A model generated the notes under the pieces. The model was given only the letters and a program-made list of their open reading frames with translations. It was not told where the DNA came from and searched no databases. Shown piece after piece: positions 32,829-41,182 of a stretch of 64,000 nucleotides of DNA (within the stretch, counting starts at the first letter, position 1; every line of letters begins with the position of its first letter). Source of the DNA: CAZAKZ01 sp964485695 (lineage in GTDB: Bacteria > Planctomycetota > JAFGQW01); NCBI GenBank assembly GCA_964485695.1, contig CAZAKZ010000002.1:1-64000 (forward strand), given 5' to 3'. The position numbers and the translations under genes were made by a program.

Positions 32829-32852
32829 AACACTCGAAGTAACACTCGAAGT
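32829..32852. repeat. two tandem copies of a 12-bp unit
   Basis: AACACTCGAAGT occurs twice back to back, and a partial third (TACACC) follows. It lies between the divergent Sua5-fusion and histidine-kinase genes and could be a regulator-binding site. Confidence 0.6.
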
Positions 32853-32917
32853 TACACCGTGAAGGATCGACGTGACTCGGGAGAGATGGGTAATCTATCC
32901 CGCGCGTCAACCGTCCC

Positions 32918-33649
32918 ATGAACAGAGACGAACAGGATTCCACAAGTCGCCTGGCCTTTCTGGGCTCCCTGGTGGGCGCTCTGGCCCACGAGCTCAAGAA
33001 TCCCCTGAGCACCTTGAACCTGAACCTGCAGCTCCTCATGGAGGATCTACAAGAACCCTCCACCGCCATGGAGACCCGTATTTTAAAGAAACTCACGCTG
33101 CTGAAAAATGAAACTTCCAGGCTCGAATCGATCCTGGAGGAATTCTTGCACTATGCAAGACCGCACCGAATGGAGCCGGAGCTCCTTTCCATCTCCTCGG
33201 TCATGGATGAGGTCCTGGATTTCATGGAACCCGGTCTTCGGACCCATGGTATCACGGTTCACAAGCTTTACACCCAGACCGTCGAGCTTTACCCGATCGA
33301 TCGGACATGTTTCAAGATGGTGCTGGTGAACCTCATCGTGAACGCGCAGCAGGCCATGGGAGACGGGGGAGGAGAGCTGATCGTCCGGACGGACCGGGGG
33401 CCGAGATCCATCACCATCCACGTCATTGACACCGGGCCGGGGATCCCCCCGGACATCCGGGAGCGCATCTTTGACGTCTACTTTTCCACGAAGCGAACCG
33501 GCACCGGCATGGGTCTGGCCCACGCGAGGCGGATCATCGAAGACCATGGGGGCACGCTATCAGTGGACTCGGAAGTCGGAAAGGGATCTGATTTCCGAAT
33601 CGTGCTCCCCCGGCCCCCGGTCATCGAGCCGGTCACCCAGAGACATTGA
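32918..33649 (+). CDS. soluble sensor-less histidine kinase
   Basis: A 243-residue kinase with just the transmitter module. HisKA (about 10-85) carries the phospho-acceptor in AHELKNPLSTL (His23). HATPase (about 125-235) has the N box LVNLIVNAQQAM, G1 DTGPGIP, the F box and G2 GTGMGLAHARRIIEDHGG. There is no membrane segment and no PAS, GAF or receiver domain, so any input must come through a partner. No response regulator is encoded nearby. It resembles the NtrB/AtoS-type output half. The start at 32918 lacks a good SD. Confidence 0.88.
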   Translation: MNRDEQDSTSRLAFLGSLVGALAHELKNPLSTLNLNLQLLMEDLQEPSTAMETRILKKLTLLKNETSRLESILEEFLHYARPHRMEPELLSISSVMDEVLDFMEPGLRTHGITVHKLYTQTVELYPIDRTCFKMVLVNLIVNAQQAMGDGGGELIVRTDRGPRSITIHVIDTGPGIPPDIRERIFDVYFSTKRTGTGMGLAHARRIIEDHGGTLSVDSEVGKGSDFRIVLPRPPVIEPVTQRH

Positions 33650-33781
33650 TCAGAGACTTGAACCAGAGACATAGATGCGATTCAGGGTGTCCGTCCGAGG
33701 TGGATCTGCCGGATGTTTGGGGTACATGTCCATGTCACCTTGGTCGCAAGTCATTGAAATTCAGTTTGTAATGACGTTTTT

Positions 33782-33809
33782 TTGAACCCTGCCATCTTCT
33801 GTCTATAAG
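33782..33809 (+). promoter_or_regulatory. candidate dnaK promoter
   Basis: TTGAAC and TATAAG are spaced by 16 bases. Transcription would start near 33816 and produce a 134-base leader that includes the stem at 33836-33882. A sigma-32-type -10 (CCCCAT) is not seen. Confidence 0.55.
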
Positions 33810-33835
33810 TTCCTGAACCGAACAATCGGTTTTCT

Positions 33836-33882
33836 CCACCGCCTCGCCCCTGGAGGCACGGAGAGAATTGGCGAGGCGGTGG
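33836..33882 (+). promoter_or_regulatory. 13-bp leader hairpin ahead of dnaK
   Basis: CCACCGCCTCGCC and GGCGAGGCGGTGG are exact inverted repeats around a 21-base loop, about 70 bases before the dnaK ATG. It has no T tail, so it reads as a leader stem rather than a terminator. Confidence 0.55.
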
Positions 33883-33949
33883 GATAACCACTTCAGGAAA
33901 CCGGATCGAACCAGGCTGGATTCTGGAACGGGAACTTCTAGGAGAACCA

Positions 33950-35881
33950 ATGTCCAAGATCATCGGAATTGACCTCGGAACCACGAACTCGGTGGTTGCG
34001 GTCATGGAAGGAGGCGAGCCCAAGGTCATCACGAATCCGGAAGGCAACCGCACGACCCCCTCCGTGGTCGCCTTCACCGATAGCGATGAGCGCCTGGTGG
34101 GACAGATCGCCAAGCGGCAGGCCATCACCAATCCAGCGAATACCATATTCTCCATCAAGCGGTTCATGGGACGGCGCCACCACGAGGTCAGCGCCGAGGA
34201 GAAGACGGTGCCCTACACGATCGTGGGTGAACCCAACGAGCTGGTCCAGGTGGAAATCCGGGGCAAGAAATACACGCCGCCGGAAATCTCCGCCATGACA
34301 TTGACCTACCTGAAGGAGGCCGCCGAGGCCTATCTCGGTGAGAAGGTCGACCGGGCCGTCATCACCGTTCCTGCCTACTTCAACGATTCCCAGCGCCAGG
34401 CCACCAAGGACGCCGGCACCATTGCCGGACTCACGGTGGAGCGAATCATCAACGAACCCACGGCAGCCTCCCTGGCCTACGGACAGGAAAAGGAGAAGGC
34501 GGAGAAGATCGCTGTCTTCGACCTCGGAGGCGGCACCTTCGACATCTCCATCCTCGAGGTGAGTGAAGGCGTCTTCGAGGTGAAGTCCACCAACGGCGAC
34601 ACGCACCTGGGTGGAGACGATTTCGACGAGGTGGTCATCGGCCATATCATCTCCGAGTTCAAGAAAGACTCGGGCATCGACCTCAAGAACGACCTCATGG
34701 CGCTGCAGCGCCTGAAGGAAGCGGCGGAAAAGGCCAAGTGCGAGCTCAGCTCCTCGGTCAAGACGGATATCAACCTCCCCTTCATCACCGCCGACGCCTC
34801 CGGGCCCAAGCACCTCCAGATGTCCCTGACCCGGGCGCAGTTCGAGGAGCTGGTGGACCACCTGGTGGAACGGACCAAGGGGCCTTGCCTCCAGGCCCTG
34901 AAGGACGCCAAGATGTCGGCCTCGGAGATCGACGAAATCCTCCTTGTGGGCGGTTCCACCCGCATCCCCGCCGTGCAACAGACCGTCAAGGAGCTCTTCG
35001 GAAAGGACCCCCACAAGGGGGTGAATCCCGATGAGGTGGTGGCCGTCGGCGCAGCCATCCAGGGCGGCGTCCTGGCCGGAGACGTCAAGGACGTGCTGCT
35101 CCTGGACGTCACGCCCCTGAGCCTCGGCATCGAGACCCTGGGGGGTGTGTTCACCCGGCTCATCGAGCGCAACTCCACCATCCCCACCAACAAGACCCAG
35201 GTCTTTTCCACGGCCAGCGACAACCAGCCGAGCGTCGAGATCCACGTGCTCCAGGGGGAGCGGGAGATGGCCGCGGGCAACCGCACCCTGGGCAAGTTCC
35301 ACCTCGACGGCATCCCGCCGGCGCCCCGTGGAATCCCGCAGATCGAGGTGACCTTCGACATCGACGCCAACGGCATCCTCAACGTCGCGGCCAAGGACAA
35401 GGCCACCGCCAAGGAACAGACCGTCCGCATCGAATCCTCCTCGGGCCTCAGCAAGGAGGAGGTGGAAAAGATGACGCAGGAAGCCAAGATCCACGCGGAC
35501 GAGGACAAGAAGAAGCGGGGTCTGGTCGAGGCAAAGAACAATGCGGATCAGCTCATCTACCAGACCGAGAAGACCTTGAATGAGCACGGGGACAAGGTGG
35601 ACGAGGCCGACAAGAAGGCCATCGAGGAGGCCGTGGAATCCCTGAAGAAGTGCAAGGACGGGGAGGACGTGGGGGCCATCGAAGAGGGCATGAAAAAGGT
35701 CCAGGAAGCCTCTCACAAGATGGCACAGATCCTCTACGAGGAGGCGGCCAAGGCCCAGAAGTCGGCAGCCGGACAGGAAAGCACCGGTCCGGACACCGGT
35801 GGCCCGGAGGGCCCCGGGGACGGCCCTGCGGCCTCCGAGGACGAAGACATCAAGGACGCTGATTTCGAGGTCAAGGGGTAA
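33950..35881 (+). CDS. dnaK: chaperone DnaK (Hsp70)
   Basis: A 643-residue Hsp70 that binds exposed hydrophobic segments of client proteins in an ATP-controlled cycle. The ATPase domain begins IIGIDLGTTNSVVAV, has VPAYFNDSQRQATKDAG, INEPTAASLAYG, and the phosphate-binding VFDLGGGTFDIS and LVGGSTRIPAVQ. The substrate domain starts after LLLDVTPLSLGIETLGG. The lid is followed by a Gly/Pro linker and the DnaJ-recognition end EDIKDADFEVKG. AGGAGAACC precedes the ATG. grpE and dnaJ are not next to it. Confidence 0.98.
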   Translation: MSKIIGIDLGTTNSVVAVMEGGEPKVITNPEGNRTTPSVVAFTDSDERLVGQIAKRQAITNPANTIFSIKRFMGRRHHEVSAEEKTVPYTIVGEPNELVQVEIRGKKYTPPEISAMTLTYLKEAAEAYLGEKVDRAVITVPAYFNDSQRQATKDAGTIAGLTVERIINEPTAASLAYGQEKEKAEKIAVFDLGGGTFDISILEVSEGVFEVKSTNGDTHLGGDDFDEVVIGHIISEFKKDSGIDLKNDLMALQRLKEAAEKAKCELSSSVKTDINLPFITADASGPKHLQMSLTRAQFEELVDHLVERTKGPCLQALKDAKMSASEIDEILLVGGSTRIPAVQQTVKELFGKDPHKGVNPDEVVAVGAAIQGGVLAGDVKDVLLLDVTPLSLGIETLGGVFTRLIERNSTIPTNKTQVFSTASDNQPSVEIHVLQGEREMAAGNRTLGKFHLDGIPPAPRGIPQIEVTFDIDANGILNVAAKDKATAKEQTVRIESSSGLSKEEVEKMTQEAKIHADEDKKKRGLVEAKNNADQLIYQTEKTLNEHGDKVDEADKKAIEEAVESLKKCKDGEDVGAIEEGMKKVQEASHKMAQILYEEAAKAQKSAAGQESTGPDTGGPEGPGDGPAASEDEDIKDADFEVKG

Positions 35882-36045
35882 TCCATGACCACGAATTCAG
35901 TAATTTTCCTCCGCCACGGATCTAAACCCTGACGTCGGTCGTGGGCCCGGGTATACTCGGAGTCAGACGTCGGGGTCAGTCCTCCATGGTATGTATGGTA
36001 TGTTCTGATTCCGGCGTTATTCCATTGGAGGTATGAACCCAAGTC

Positions 36046-37014
36046 GTGATCGAGGCCATATCCCTCTACAAGCGATTCGGACCGGTTCAAGCGATCAAAG
36101 ACGTCTCCTTCAAGATTGAAAAGGGAGAAGTCGCCGCCTTTCTGGGGCCGAACGGGGCGGGCAAGACCACCTGCATGCGCATCCTGACGGGATTTCTTCC
36201 CGCCACCCGTGGCCGGGCCGTGGTGGGGGGAGAAGACGTCACCTTGAACTCCCGGGCGGTGCGGAGCATCCTCGGATACCTGCCTGAAAACGTCCCTCAA
36301 TACGGCGACATGCGGGTGAAGGAATACCTGGACTTCCGGGCCCGTCTCAAACGGGTTCGCCGCAGCCACAGGCGAGACCGCATCGGCGGGGTCCTCGAGC
36401 AGTGCGGTCTCACGCACATGAAGAACCGTCTGGTAGGCAACCTGTCCAAGGGCTACCGCCAGCGCGTGGGCCTGGCCGACGCCCTGGTGGGGAACCCCGC
36501 GGTGCTCATCCTGGACGAGCCCACGGTGGGCCTCGATCCCAACCAGACCGTGGAGGTTCGTCAGCTCATCAATGACCTCGGCCGGGAGCGCACCGTACTG
36601 CTGAGTACGCACATCCTGTCCGAGGCCGAGGCCGTGAGCCGCAGGATCATCATCATCAACCAGGGCGAGATCCTGGTGGAAGACACCCCCGAAGGCCTCC
36701 GGAAAAAGGTACGCTCCCATCTTCCTGTCCAGGTCGAGATCCGGACGGGCAAGGCCCTGAAAATCTCTGAGATCCAGTCTGATCTCGAGAGTCTGAACGG
36801 CGTGACCCGGGTCCAGGCGGGACCGCCCGCTGACAAGGGATGGAGTCGGTTTGCCCTGAGCTACGAGGTGGACGCCGATCCCCGGGAAGCCCTGTTCGAG
36901 CTGGTGAAGATCCGAAACTGGGGACTCCGTGAGCTTCACCGGGAGGAGCTGAATCTGGAGCAGATCTTCCGGGCCCTCACCCGCGGCCAGGAGAAGGGGG
37001 GGGGACTTGCGTAA
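36046..37014 (+). CDS. ABC transporter ATP-binding protein (GldA-like)
   Basis: A 322-residue ABC ATPase, the first gene of a four-gene Gld-type operon. Walker A GPNGAGKTT (about residue 36), Q-loop YLPENVPQYGDM, signature LSKGYRQRVGLADAL, Walker B VLILDEPTVGLDP and the H-loop STHILSEAEA are all intact. About residues 220-320 add a C-terminal domain of the kind found in GldA and NatA-type ATPases. GTG 36046 is used, with GGAGG 12-14 bases upstream, which is a long spacing; an ATG nearer the SD is out of frame. It overlaps the permease start by eight bases. Confidence 0.93.
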   Translation: MIEAISLYKRFGPVQAIKDVSFKIEKGEVAAFLGPNGAGKTTCMRILTGFLPATRGRAVVGGEDVTLNSRAVRSILGYLPENVPQYGDMRVKEYLDFRARLKRVRRSHRRDRIGGVLEQCGLTHMKNRLVGNLSKGYRQRVGLADALVGNPAVLILDEPTVGLDPNQTVEVRQLINDLGRERTVLLSTHILSEAEAVSRRIIIINQGEILVEDTPEGLRKKVRSHLPVQVEIRTGKALKISEIQSDLESLNGVTRVQAGPPADKGWSRFALSYEVDADPREALFELVKIRNWGLRELHREELNLEQIFRALTRGQEKGGGLA

Positions 37015-37741
37015 CGTCCTCACCCTGGTGGTGCGCGAAATGGGCGCCTATTTCCGGTCCCCCATCGGCTATGTCGTGCCCATTCTCTTCTGGTTGCTGT
37101 GCGGCCTCCGGTTCTACCTGGACCTGGTCCATACCGCTGGGGACCTGGACCTGGCCCTTCAACAGCTCATGGGCGGCCTTCACTTCTGGCTCATGGTCTT
37201 TCTCATGATCCCGGCCCTGACCATGCGTCTCCTGGCCGAGGAGCGCCGTTCCGGCACCCTCGAGATGTTGTTGACCGCCCCCGTGGACGACTGGGAAGTG
37301 GTGGTGGGCAAGTTTCTCGGCGCTCTTCTGTTCTACACGTTTCTCTGGATTCCCCTGCTGCTCTACCTGGCCGTGGTGGTCTTTCTCGGGGGGGCACCTG
37401 ACCACGGCGCCGTGTTTGCCAACCTCTTCGGGGTTCTGCTCCTGGGTGCCCTGTTCATGGCCGTGGGGCTGTATTGCTCCAGCCTGACAGCAAACCAGAT
37501 CATCGCCGCGGTCATGACCACCGTCAGTCTCCTGGTTGTGAGCTTCCTGTCGGAGGTGGGCCGTCTCTTTCCCCAGGTGACCTGGATCCAGATCATGGGG
37601 GACTACCTGAGCTTCTTCCGGCACTTCGACGAGTTCCGCAACGGCGTGGTGGATATCCGTCCCATCCTCTACTACGTCACGCTCATCGGATTTTTCCTCT
37701 TTCTCACGGCACGCAGTCTGGAGGCAAGAAAATGGCGATGA
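37007..37741 (+). CDS. ABC-2 type permease (GldF-like)
   Basis: A 244-residue permease with six membrane segments. The cytosolic MRLLAEERRSGTLEMLLTAPVDDWEVVVGKF is the ABC-2/GldF hallmark. The N-terminal RNVLTLVVREMGAYFRSPIGY is the usual lead-in. Translation begins at a TTG that overlaps the end of the ATPase gene, after a G-rich SD. The pair resembles gliding-motility GldA/GldF of Bacteroidota, which in other phyla occurs without gliding and has unknown cargo. Confidence 0.88.
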   Translation: MRNVLTLVVREMGAYFRSPIGYVVPILFWLLCGLRFYLDLVHTAGDLDLALQQLMGGLHFWLMVFLMIPALTMRLLAEERRSGTLEMLLTAPVDDWEVVVGKFLGALLFYTFLWIPLLLYLAVVVFLGGAPDHGAVFANLFGVLLLGALFMAVGLYCSSLTANQIIAAVMTTVSLLVVSFLSEVGRLFPQVTWIQIMGDYLSFFRHFDEFRNGVVDIRPILYYVTLIGFFLFLTARSLEARKWR

Positions 37742-39252
37742 ACGAGGCCTCCGAGACCCCCCGCCCGCGCCTGACCATCGGCCTCGGTGTGGCGGTGCAG
37801 ATCCTCCTGGCGCTCACCCTGGTGGTCGGCCTGAATCTCCTGGCCTCCAGGAACCCCGTGCCCGGCCTTCGCGGGGACTGGACCCTGGATGGCCGAAACA
37901 CCCTGCACCCGGACACGGCCGCAGTGCTCAAGGGACTGAAAGACCCCCTGGAACTGGTGCTTTTCTACACGCCCATGGCCAGCCAGGCCCCCGGCCAGCG
38001 TGCCTACCACCAGGAGGTCTACCACAAGACCGATCTCCTGATCCGGGAGGCGGGGTATCTATCCAACCGCATCCTGGTGGAGACGGCGAATCCGGCCACC
38101 AATCCGGACCGGGCCCGGGCCGCCCTACGCCGCACCGGCTTCAAAAAAGGCGCGGCCACGGGTAGCTTCCTCCTGGTCCACGCCCGCGGCCGGAACATCC
38201 AGCTCACCTTCCGGCAGCTCGCAGCCGTGGACCCCAAGACCGGACAGCTCCGGTACGGTGGCGAGGATGCCCTCTACCGGGCCGTGAATGAAGTGACCCG
38301 TCGCGAGGAGCGCATGGTGACTTTCGTCCTGGGGCGCGGCGAACTGGATCCCACCATCAAGGAACAGGGATTGACCTTCGCCAATCTCCTGGCACGGGAG
38401 GCCTACCGCGTCGGCCGGTTCGACATCACCCGGGAGGAAGAGTCGATTCCCTCGTCCACCACGGTGCTGGTTCTGGCCCGGCCGCTGCTGGACTACAGCG
38501 AGGTCGAGATCGAGAAGATCCGTGAGGAGCACGCCAAGGGCAAGGGGCTGCTGATCTTCGTCAATGCCAGAACCCCGGCCAGGAATCTCCGCCAGTTCCT
38601 GAGGACGCAATTCAAGCTGGACCTGGCCGACCGGACCCAGATCCTCCATGATCCCAAGGGCGCCATGCGGAAGTACCCCGACTGGATCATGATGGACACG
38701 AACTTCAATCCGGAACACCCGGTTTCCAGACCCCTGGCCCGGGCGGACCAGAAGGTGGCCGTGGTCCTGCCCAACGTGCGGCCCCTGGTCCTGAAGGCTC
38801 CGGGGGTGTGCGACTTTCTCCTCATGGCCCATTACGGAGCCTGGCCCGACATCCTGAAGAAGGGCAATTACGCCCGGCACCTCGACGAGGACGAGAAGGT
38901 GTTCGATTTCGCGAAACAGCGCTTTCCCCTGGCCGTGACCGTGGATCCCAGGAAGCCCGGTCAGCAGGCCGCGGGGGTAAATTCCGGACGCATCGTGCTC
39001 TTCTGCTCTGGAGACCTCGCTTCCAGCCAGATCCTGGATCTCCCCACCGCCAATCGCGCCCTTCTCATCAATGCCGTGCACTGGGTGTCGGGAAAGGACT
39101 CGGGTCGGATCATCCCTCCGGTTTCCGTGCGCCACGCCCGGTTGGTCCTGACCGGGAAGGAGGACCGCCTCCTGTTCTGGACGGTGGTGGTCCTGCCGTC
39201 CGCGGTCATGGGGGTGCTGGGTCTCCTGGTATTCTTGCTGAGGAGGGGTTGA
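37732..39252 (+). CDS. GldG-like ABC-2-associated protein
   Basis: A 506-residue protein with one membrane segment at each end: IGLGVAVQILLALTLVVGLN and LLFWTVVVLPSAVMGVLGLL. The extracytoplasmic body (about 60-460) matches the GldG/DUF4350 family: NTLHPDTAAVLKGLKDPLELVLF, a mid-domain with VTFVLGRGELDPT and a later segment STTVLVLARPLLDYSEVEIEKI. It overlaps the permease by ten bases; GGAGGCAAGAA is the SD. In GldFG systems it partners the permease. Confidence 0.85.
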   Translation: MAMNEASETPRPRLTIGLGVAVQILLALTLVVGLNLLASRNPVPGLRGDWTLDGRNTLHPDTAAVLKGLKDPLELVLFYTPMASQAPGQRAYHQEVYHKTDLLIREAGYLSNRILVETANPATNPDRARAALRRTGFKKGAATGSFLLVHARGRNIQLTFRQLAAVDPKTGQLRYGGEDALYRAVNEVTRREERMVTFVLGRGELDPTIKEQGLTFANLLAREAYRVGRFDITREEESIPSSTTVLVLARPLLDYSEVEIEKIREEHAKGKGLLIFVNARTPARNLRQFLRTQFKLDLADRTQILHDPKGAMRKYPDWIMMDTNFNPEHPVSRPLARADQKVAVVLPNVRPLVLKAPGVCDFLLMAHYGAWPDILKKGNYARHLDEDEKVFDFAKQRFPLAVTVDPRKPGQQAAGVNSGRIVLFCSGDLASSQILDLPTANRALLINAVHWVSGKDSGRIIPPVSVRHARLVLTGKEDRLLFWTVVVLPSAVMGVLGLLVFLLRRG

Positions 39253-41072
39253 TGAATCCGCGAACCACCCTCGTGCTGGTCTGCCTCAACTGCCTGGTCT
39301 TCATCGGCCTCTTCCTCATCCTCCGACGAGACCGAGACGACCGGGGCGGCAGGAGGAAGTTCCTCCCGGCGACCGTGGACCTCGGTGCCGTCGTTGCCAT
39401 TGATTTTTCCAGGAGCAAGGAACGGGCACCCATCCAGATCCGGATGGACGAGAAGAAGCGGTGGCACCTCGACGCTCCGGACGGGCCCCTGGCCAATCAG
39501 GGGATGTGCAAGAGCCTGCTGGAGCTCCTGGACCGGGCGCCGATCAAGAACTACGAGACCGGGGTGGAAAAGGACCTCGGCCTGAATCCGCCCGTCCGGA
39601 CCCTTACCCTGATTCAGGGGGACGGCCTCAAGCACGTCATCGAACTGGGAAGTATCCATCCCATGGCCATCGGCGTGTTCGCCCGCTTCCAGGGGGAGGA
39701 GGAGATCCACCTGACGGACCCGGACTTCGCCCGCGTCATCGACCTTCGGAAGGGCAACCTCAGGGAGGTTCGACCTTTTCCCTTCACGCCCCTGGAAGTG
39801 AAGCGCATGAATCTCAAGCGCAGGACCCTCTCCGGGGAAGAGGACATCGAAGCCGAGCGAAAGTGGCTGGTCTGGTTCCTGGTCAAGCCCCAGGAGGTCC
39901 GGGGAACCGCGCGCCTGGACGACATGGTTTCCGCGCTCCTCGGTCTCCGCCGGAGCCGTGTGACCCAGGTGCCCGGGGCCTTGCCCGGGGTGGAGGTGAC
40001 GCTCGAGACCTCCGTGGATACCGTGACCCTGGACCTGTGGATGGTAAGGGGAAGCGACAAGTCCATCGCCCGGGTGCGGGGGGAAGAGGACGGATTCACG
40101 GTGACGAATCCGGAGTTCCGGGCACTCAGAGTGAAATTCAGCCAGCTCTGGGATCATGGCCTGTTCCACGACGCCTCCAGCCACCTGAGCCGGGTGGAGT
40201 GGAGACGCGGAGATCTTGAGCCCGTCTGCCTCCTCCGGGACCCTACGGACTGGAAGCGGTGGTGGTGCGAGAAACCCAGAAAGGCGCCGGCCGACCGGGA
40301 ATTCGTCAACCAGTTCACCCAGGATCTGGTGCGGTTCCAGGTCGACGACCTGGAGGCGCCGGGGACCGATCCGCACGCCGTGGGCCTGGAGACGCCCCAT
40401 ATCCACCTGTCCCTGACCTTCGACCGGGGGGCGGGAAAGGAGACCGTCGTTGTCAGCAAGCCCGAGAACCGAATCGCTCGACTGAGACGGATCCGGCCGG
40501 GGATGAAGGGCGACGGTTCCTGCCCCATCTTCAGGGTGCAAGCCGCGCGTCTGGATATTCTGCCCCGGAATGTGCTTGTGCTCCTGGACAGGACGATCTG
40601 TTCCGGCGACTGGAAAGGGATCTCTTCCCTGTATATCCAGCGCGGAGAAGACCGGTTCCAGCTGCGAAACGTCGGCATTGACCAGAATCGCCACTGGCTC
40701 CGATCCGACATCAGCGATGATCCGACCCACGAGGACGGGTACGTCTCCAGCGATCCCATGCGTCTCCTGCTCACGCACCTCCTCGACCTCAGAGCCGAGG
40801 TGGTCATTGCCGCCTCACTGGATGAGGCAGACCCGGCCTGGAACCTCCAGAGACCCGACTGGGTCGTCACCTTCCAGGACACGGACACCTCGAAGAATCG
40901 AACCGTCAAGATCGCCGTGGGCCGGGCCGTGACCGAAAAGAGGAGCGGCCGATCGTGGTATCCGGTATGGCGCCTCGATCCGGACACGAAGGGCTTGTCC
41001 AGGCCTCCCTTCGTGTATAGAATCGGTCCCGAACTGGTGAAGAAGATCCGGGACGTGCTACCCGGGGATTGA
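39252..41072 (+). CDS. DUF4340-domain membrane-anchored protein
   Basis: A 606-residue protein with a single N-terminal anchor (TLVLVCLNCLVFIGLFLIL). The extracytoplasmic region is built of DUF4340-type units: KKRWHLDAPDGPLANQGMCKSLLELLDR followed by a beta segment, and a related one near residues 340-420. DUF4340 proteins close GldG operons widely, and may bind the outside of the transporter. Its ATG is one base from the end of gldG (shared GATGA), showing tight coupling. I see no catalytic motif. Confidence 0.8.
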   Translation: MNPRTTLVLVCLNCLVFIGLFLILRRDRDDRGGRRKFLPATVDLGAVVAIDFSRSKERAPIQIRMDEKKRWHLDAPDGPLANQGMCKSLLELLDRAPIKNYETGVEKDLGLNPPVRTLTLIQGDGLKHVIELGSIHPMAIGVFARFQGEEEIHLTDPDFARVIDLRKGNLREVRPFPFTPLEVKRMNLKRRTLSGEEDIEAERKWLVWFLVKPQEVRGTARLDDMVSALLGLRRSRVTQVPGALPGVEVTLETSVDTVTLDLWMVRGSDKSIARVRGEEDGFTVTNPEFRALRVKFSQLWDHGLFHDASSHLSRVEWRRGDLEPVCLLRDPTDWKRWWCEKPRKAPADREFVNQFTQDLVRFQVDDLEAPGTDPHAVGLETPHIHLSLTFDRGAGKETVVVSKPENRIARLRRIRPGMKGDGSCPIFRVQAARLDILPRNVLVLLDRTICSGDWKGISSLYIQRGEDRFQLRNVGIDQNRHWLRSDISDDPTHEDGYVSSDPMRLLLTHLLDLRAEVVIAASLDEADPAWNLQRPDWVVTFQDTDTSKNRTVKIAVGRAVTEKRSGRSWYPVWRLDPDTKGLSRPPFVYRIGPELVKKIRDVLPGD

Positions 41073-41182
41073 ACCCGTGCTGCCGGGCATCCCCGGCAGC
41101 CGGGCCCACGACCACGGGTGCCGTGTTCCACAGGGCACTCAGATCCGGAGATCCGGGCGGTATCTCCCTCCTGCCGGAATGA

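Larger units (their letters stand above)
33650..33949. other. 300-base upstream region of dnaK
   Basis: No gene. It holds the dnaK promoter and a leader hairpin, listed separately. No CIRCE element (TTAGCACTC-N9-GAGTGCTAA) is present. Confidence 0.6.

Noticed and set aside
33650..33949. CIRCE/HrcA operator before dnaK
   Set aside because: The TTAGCACTC-N9-GAGTGCTAA element is not present; the hairpin there has a different sequence.
33938..35716. 592-codon minus-strand frame
   Set aside because: It is antisense to dnaK with no independent support.
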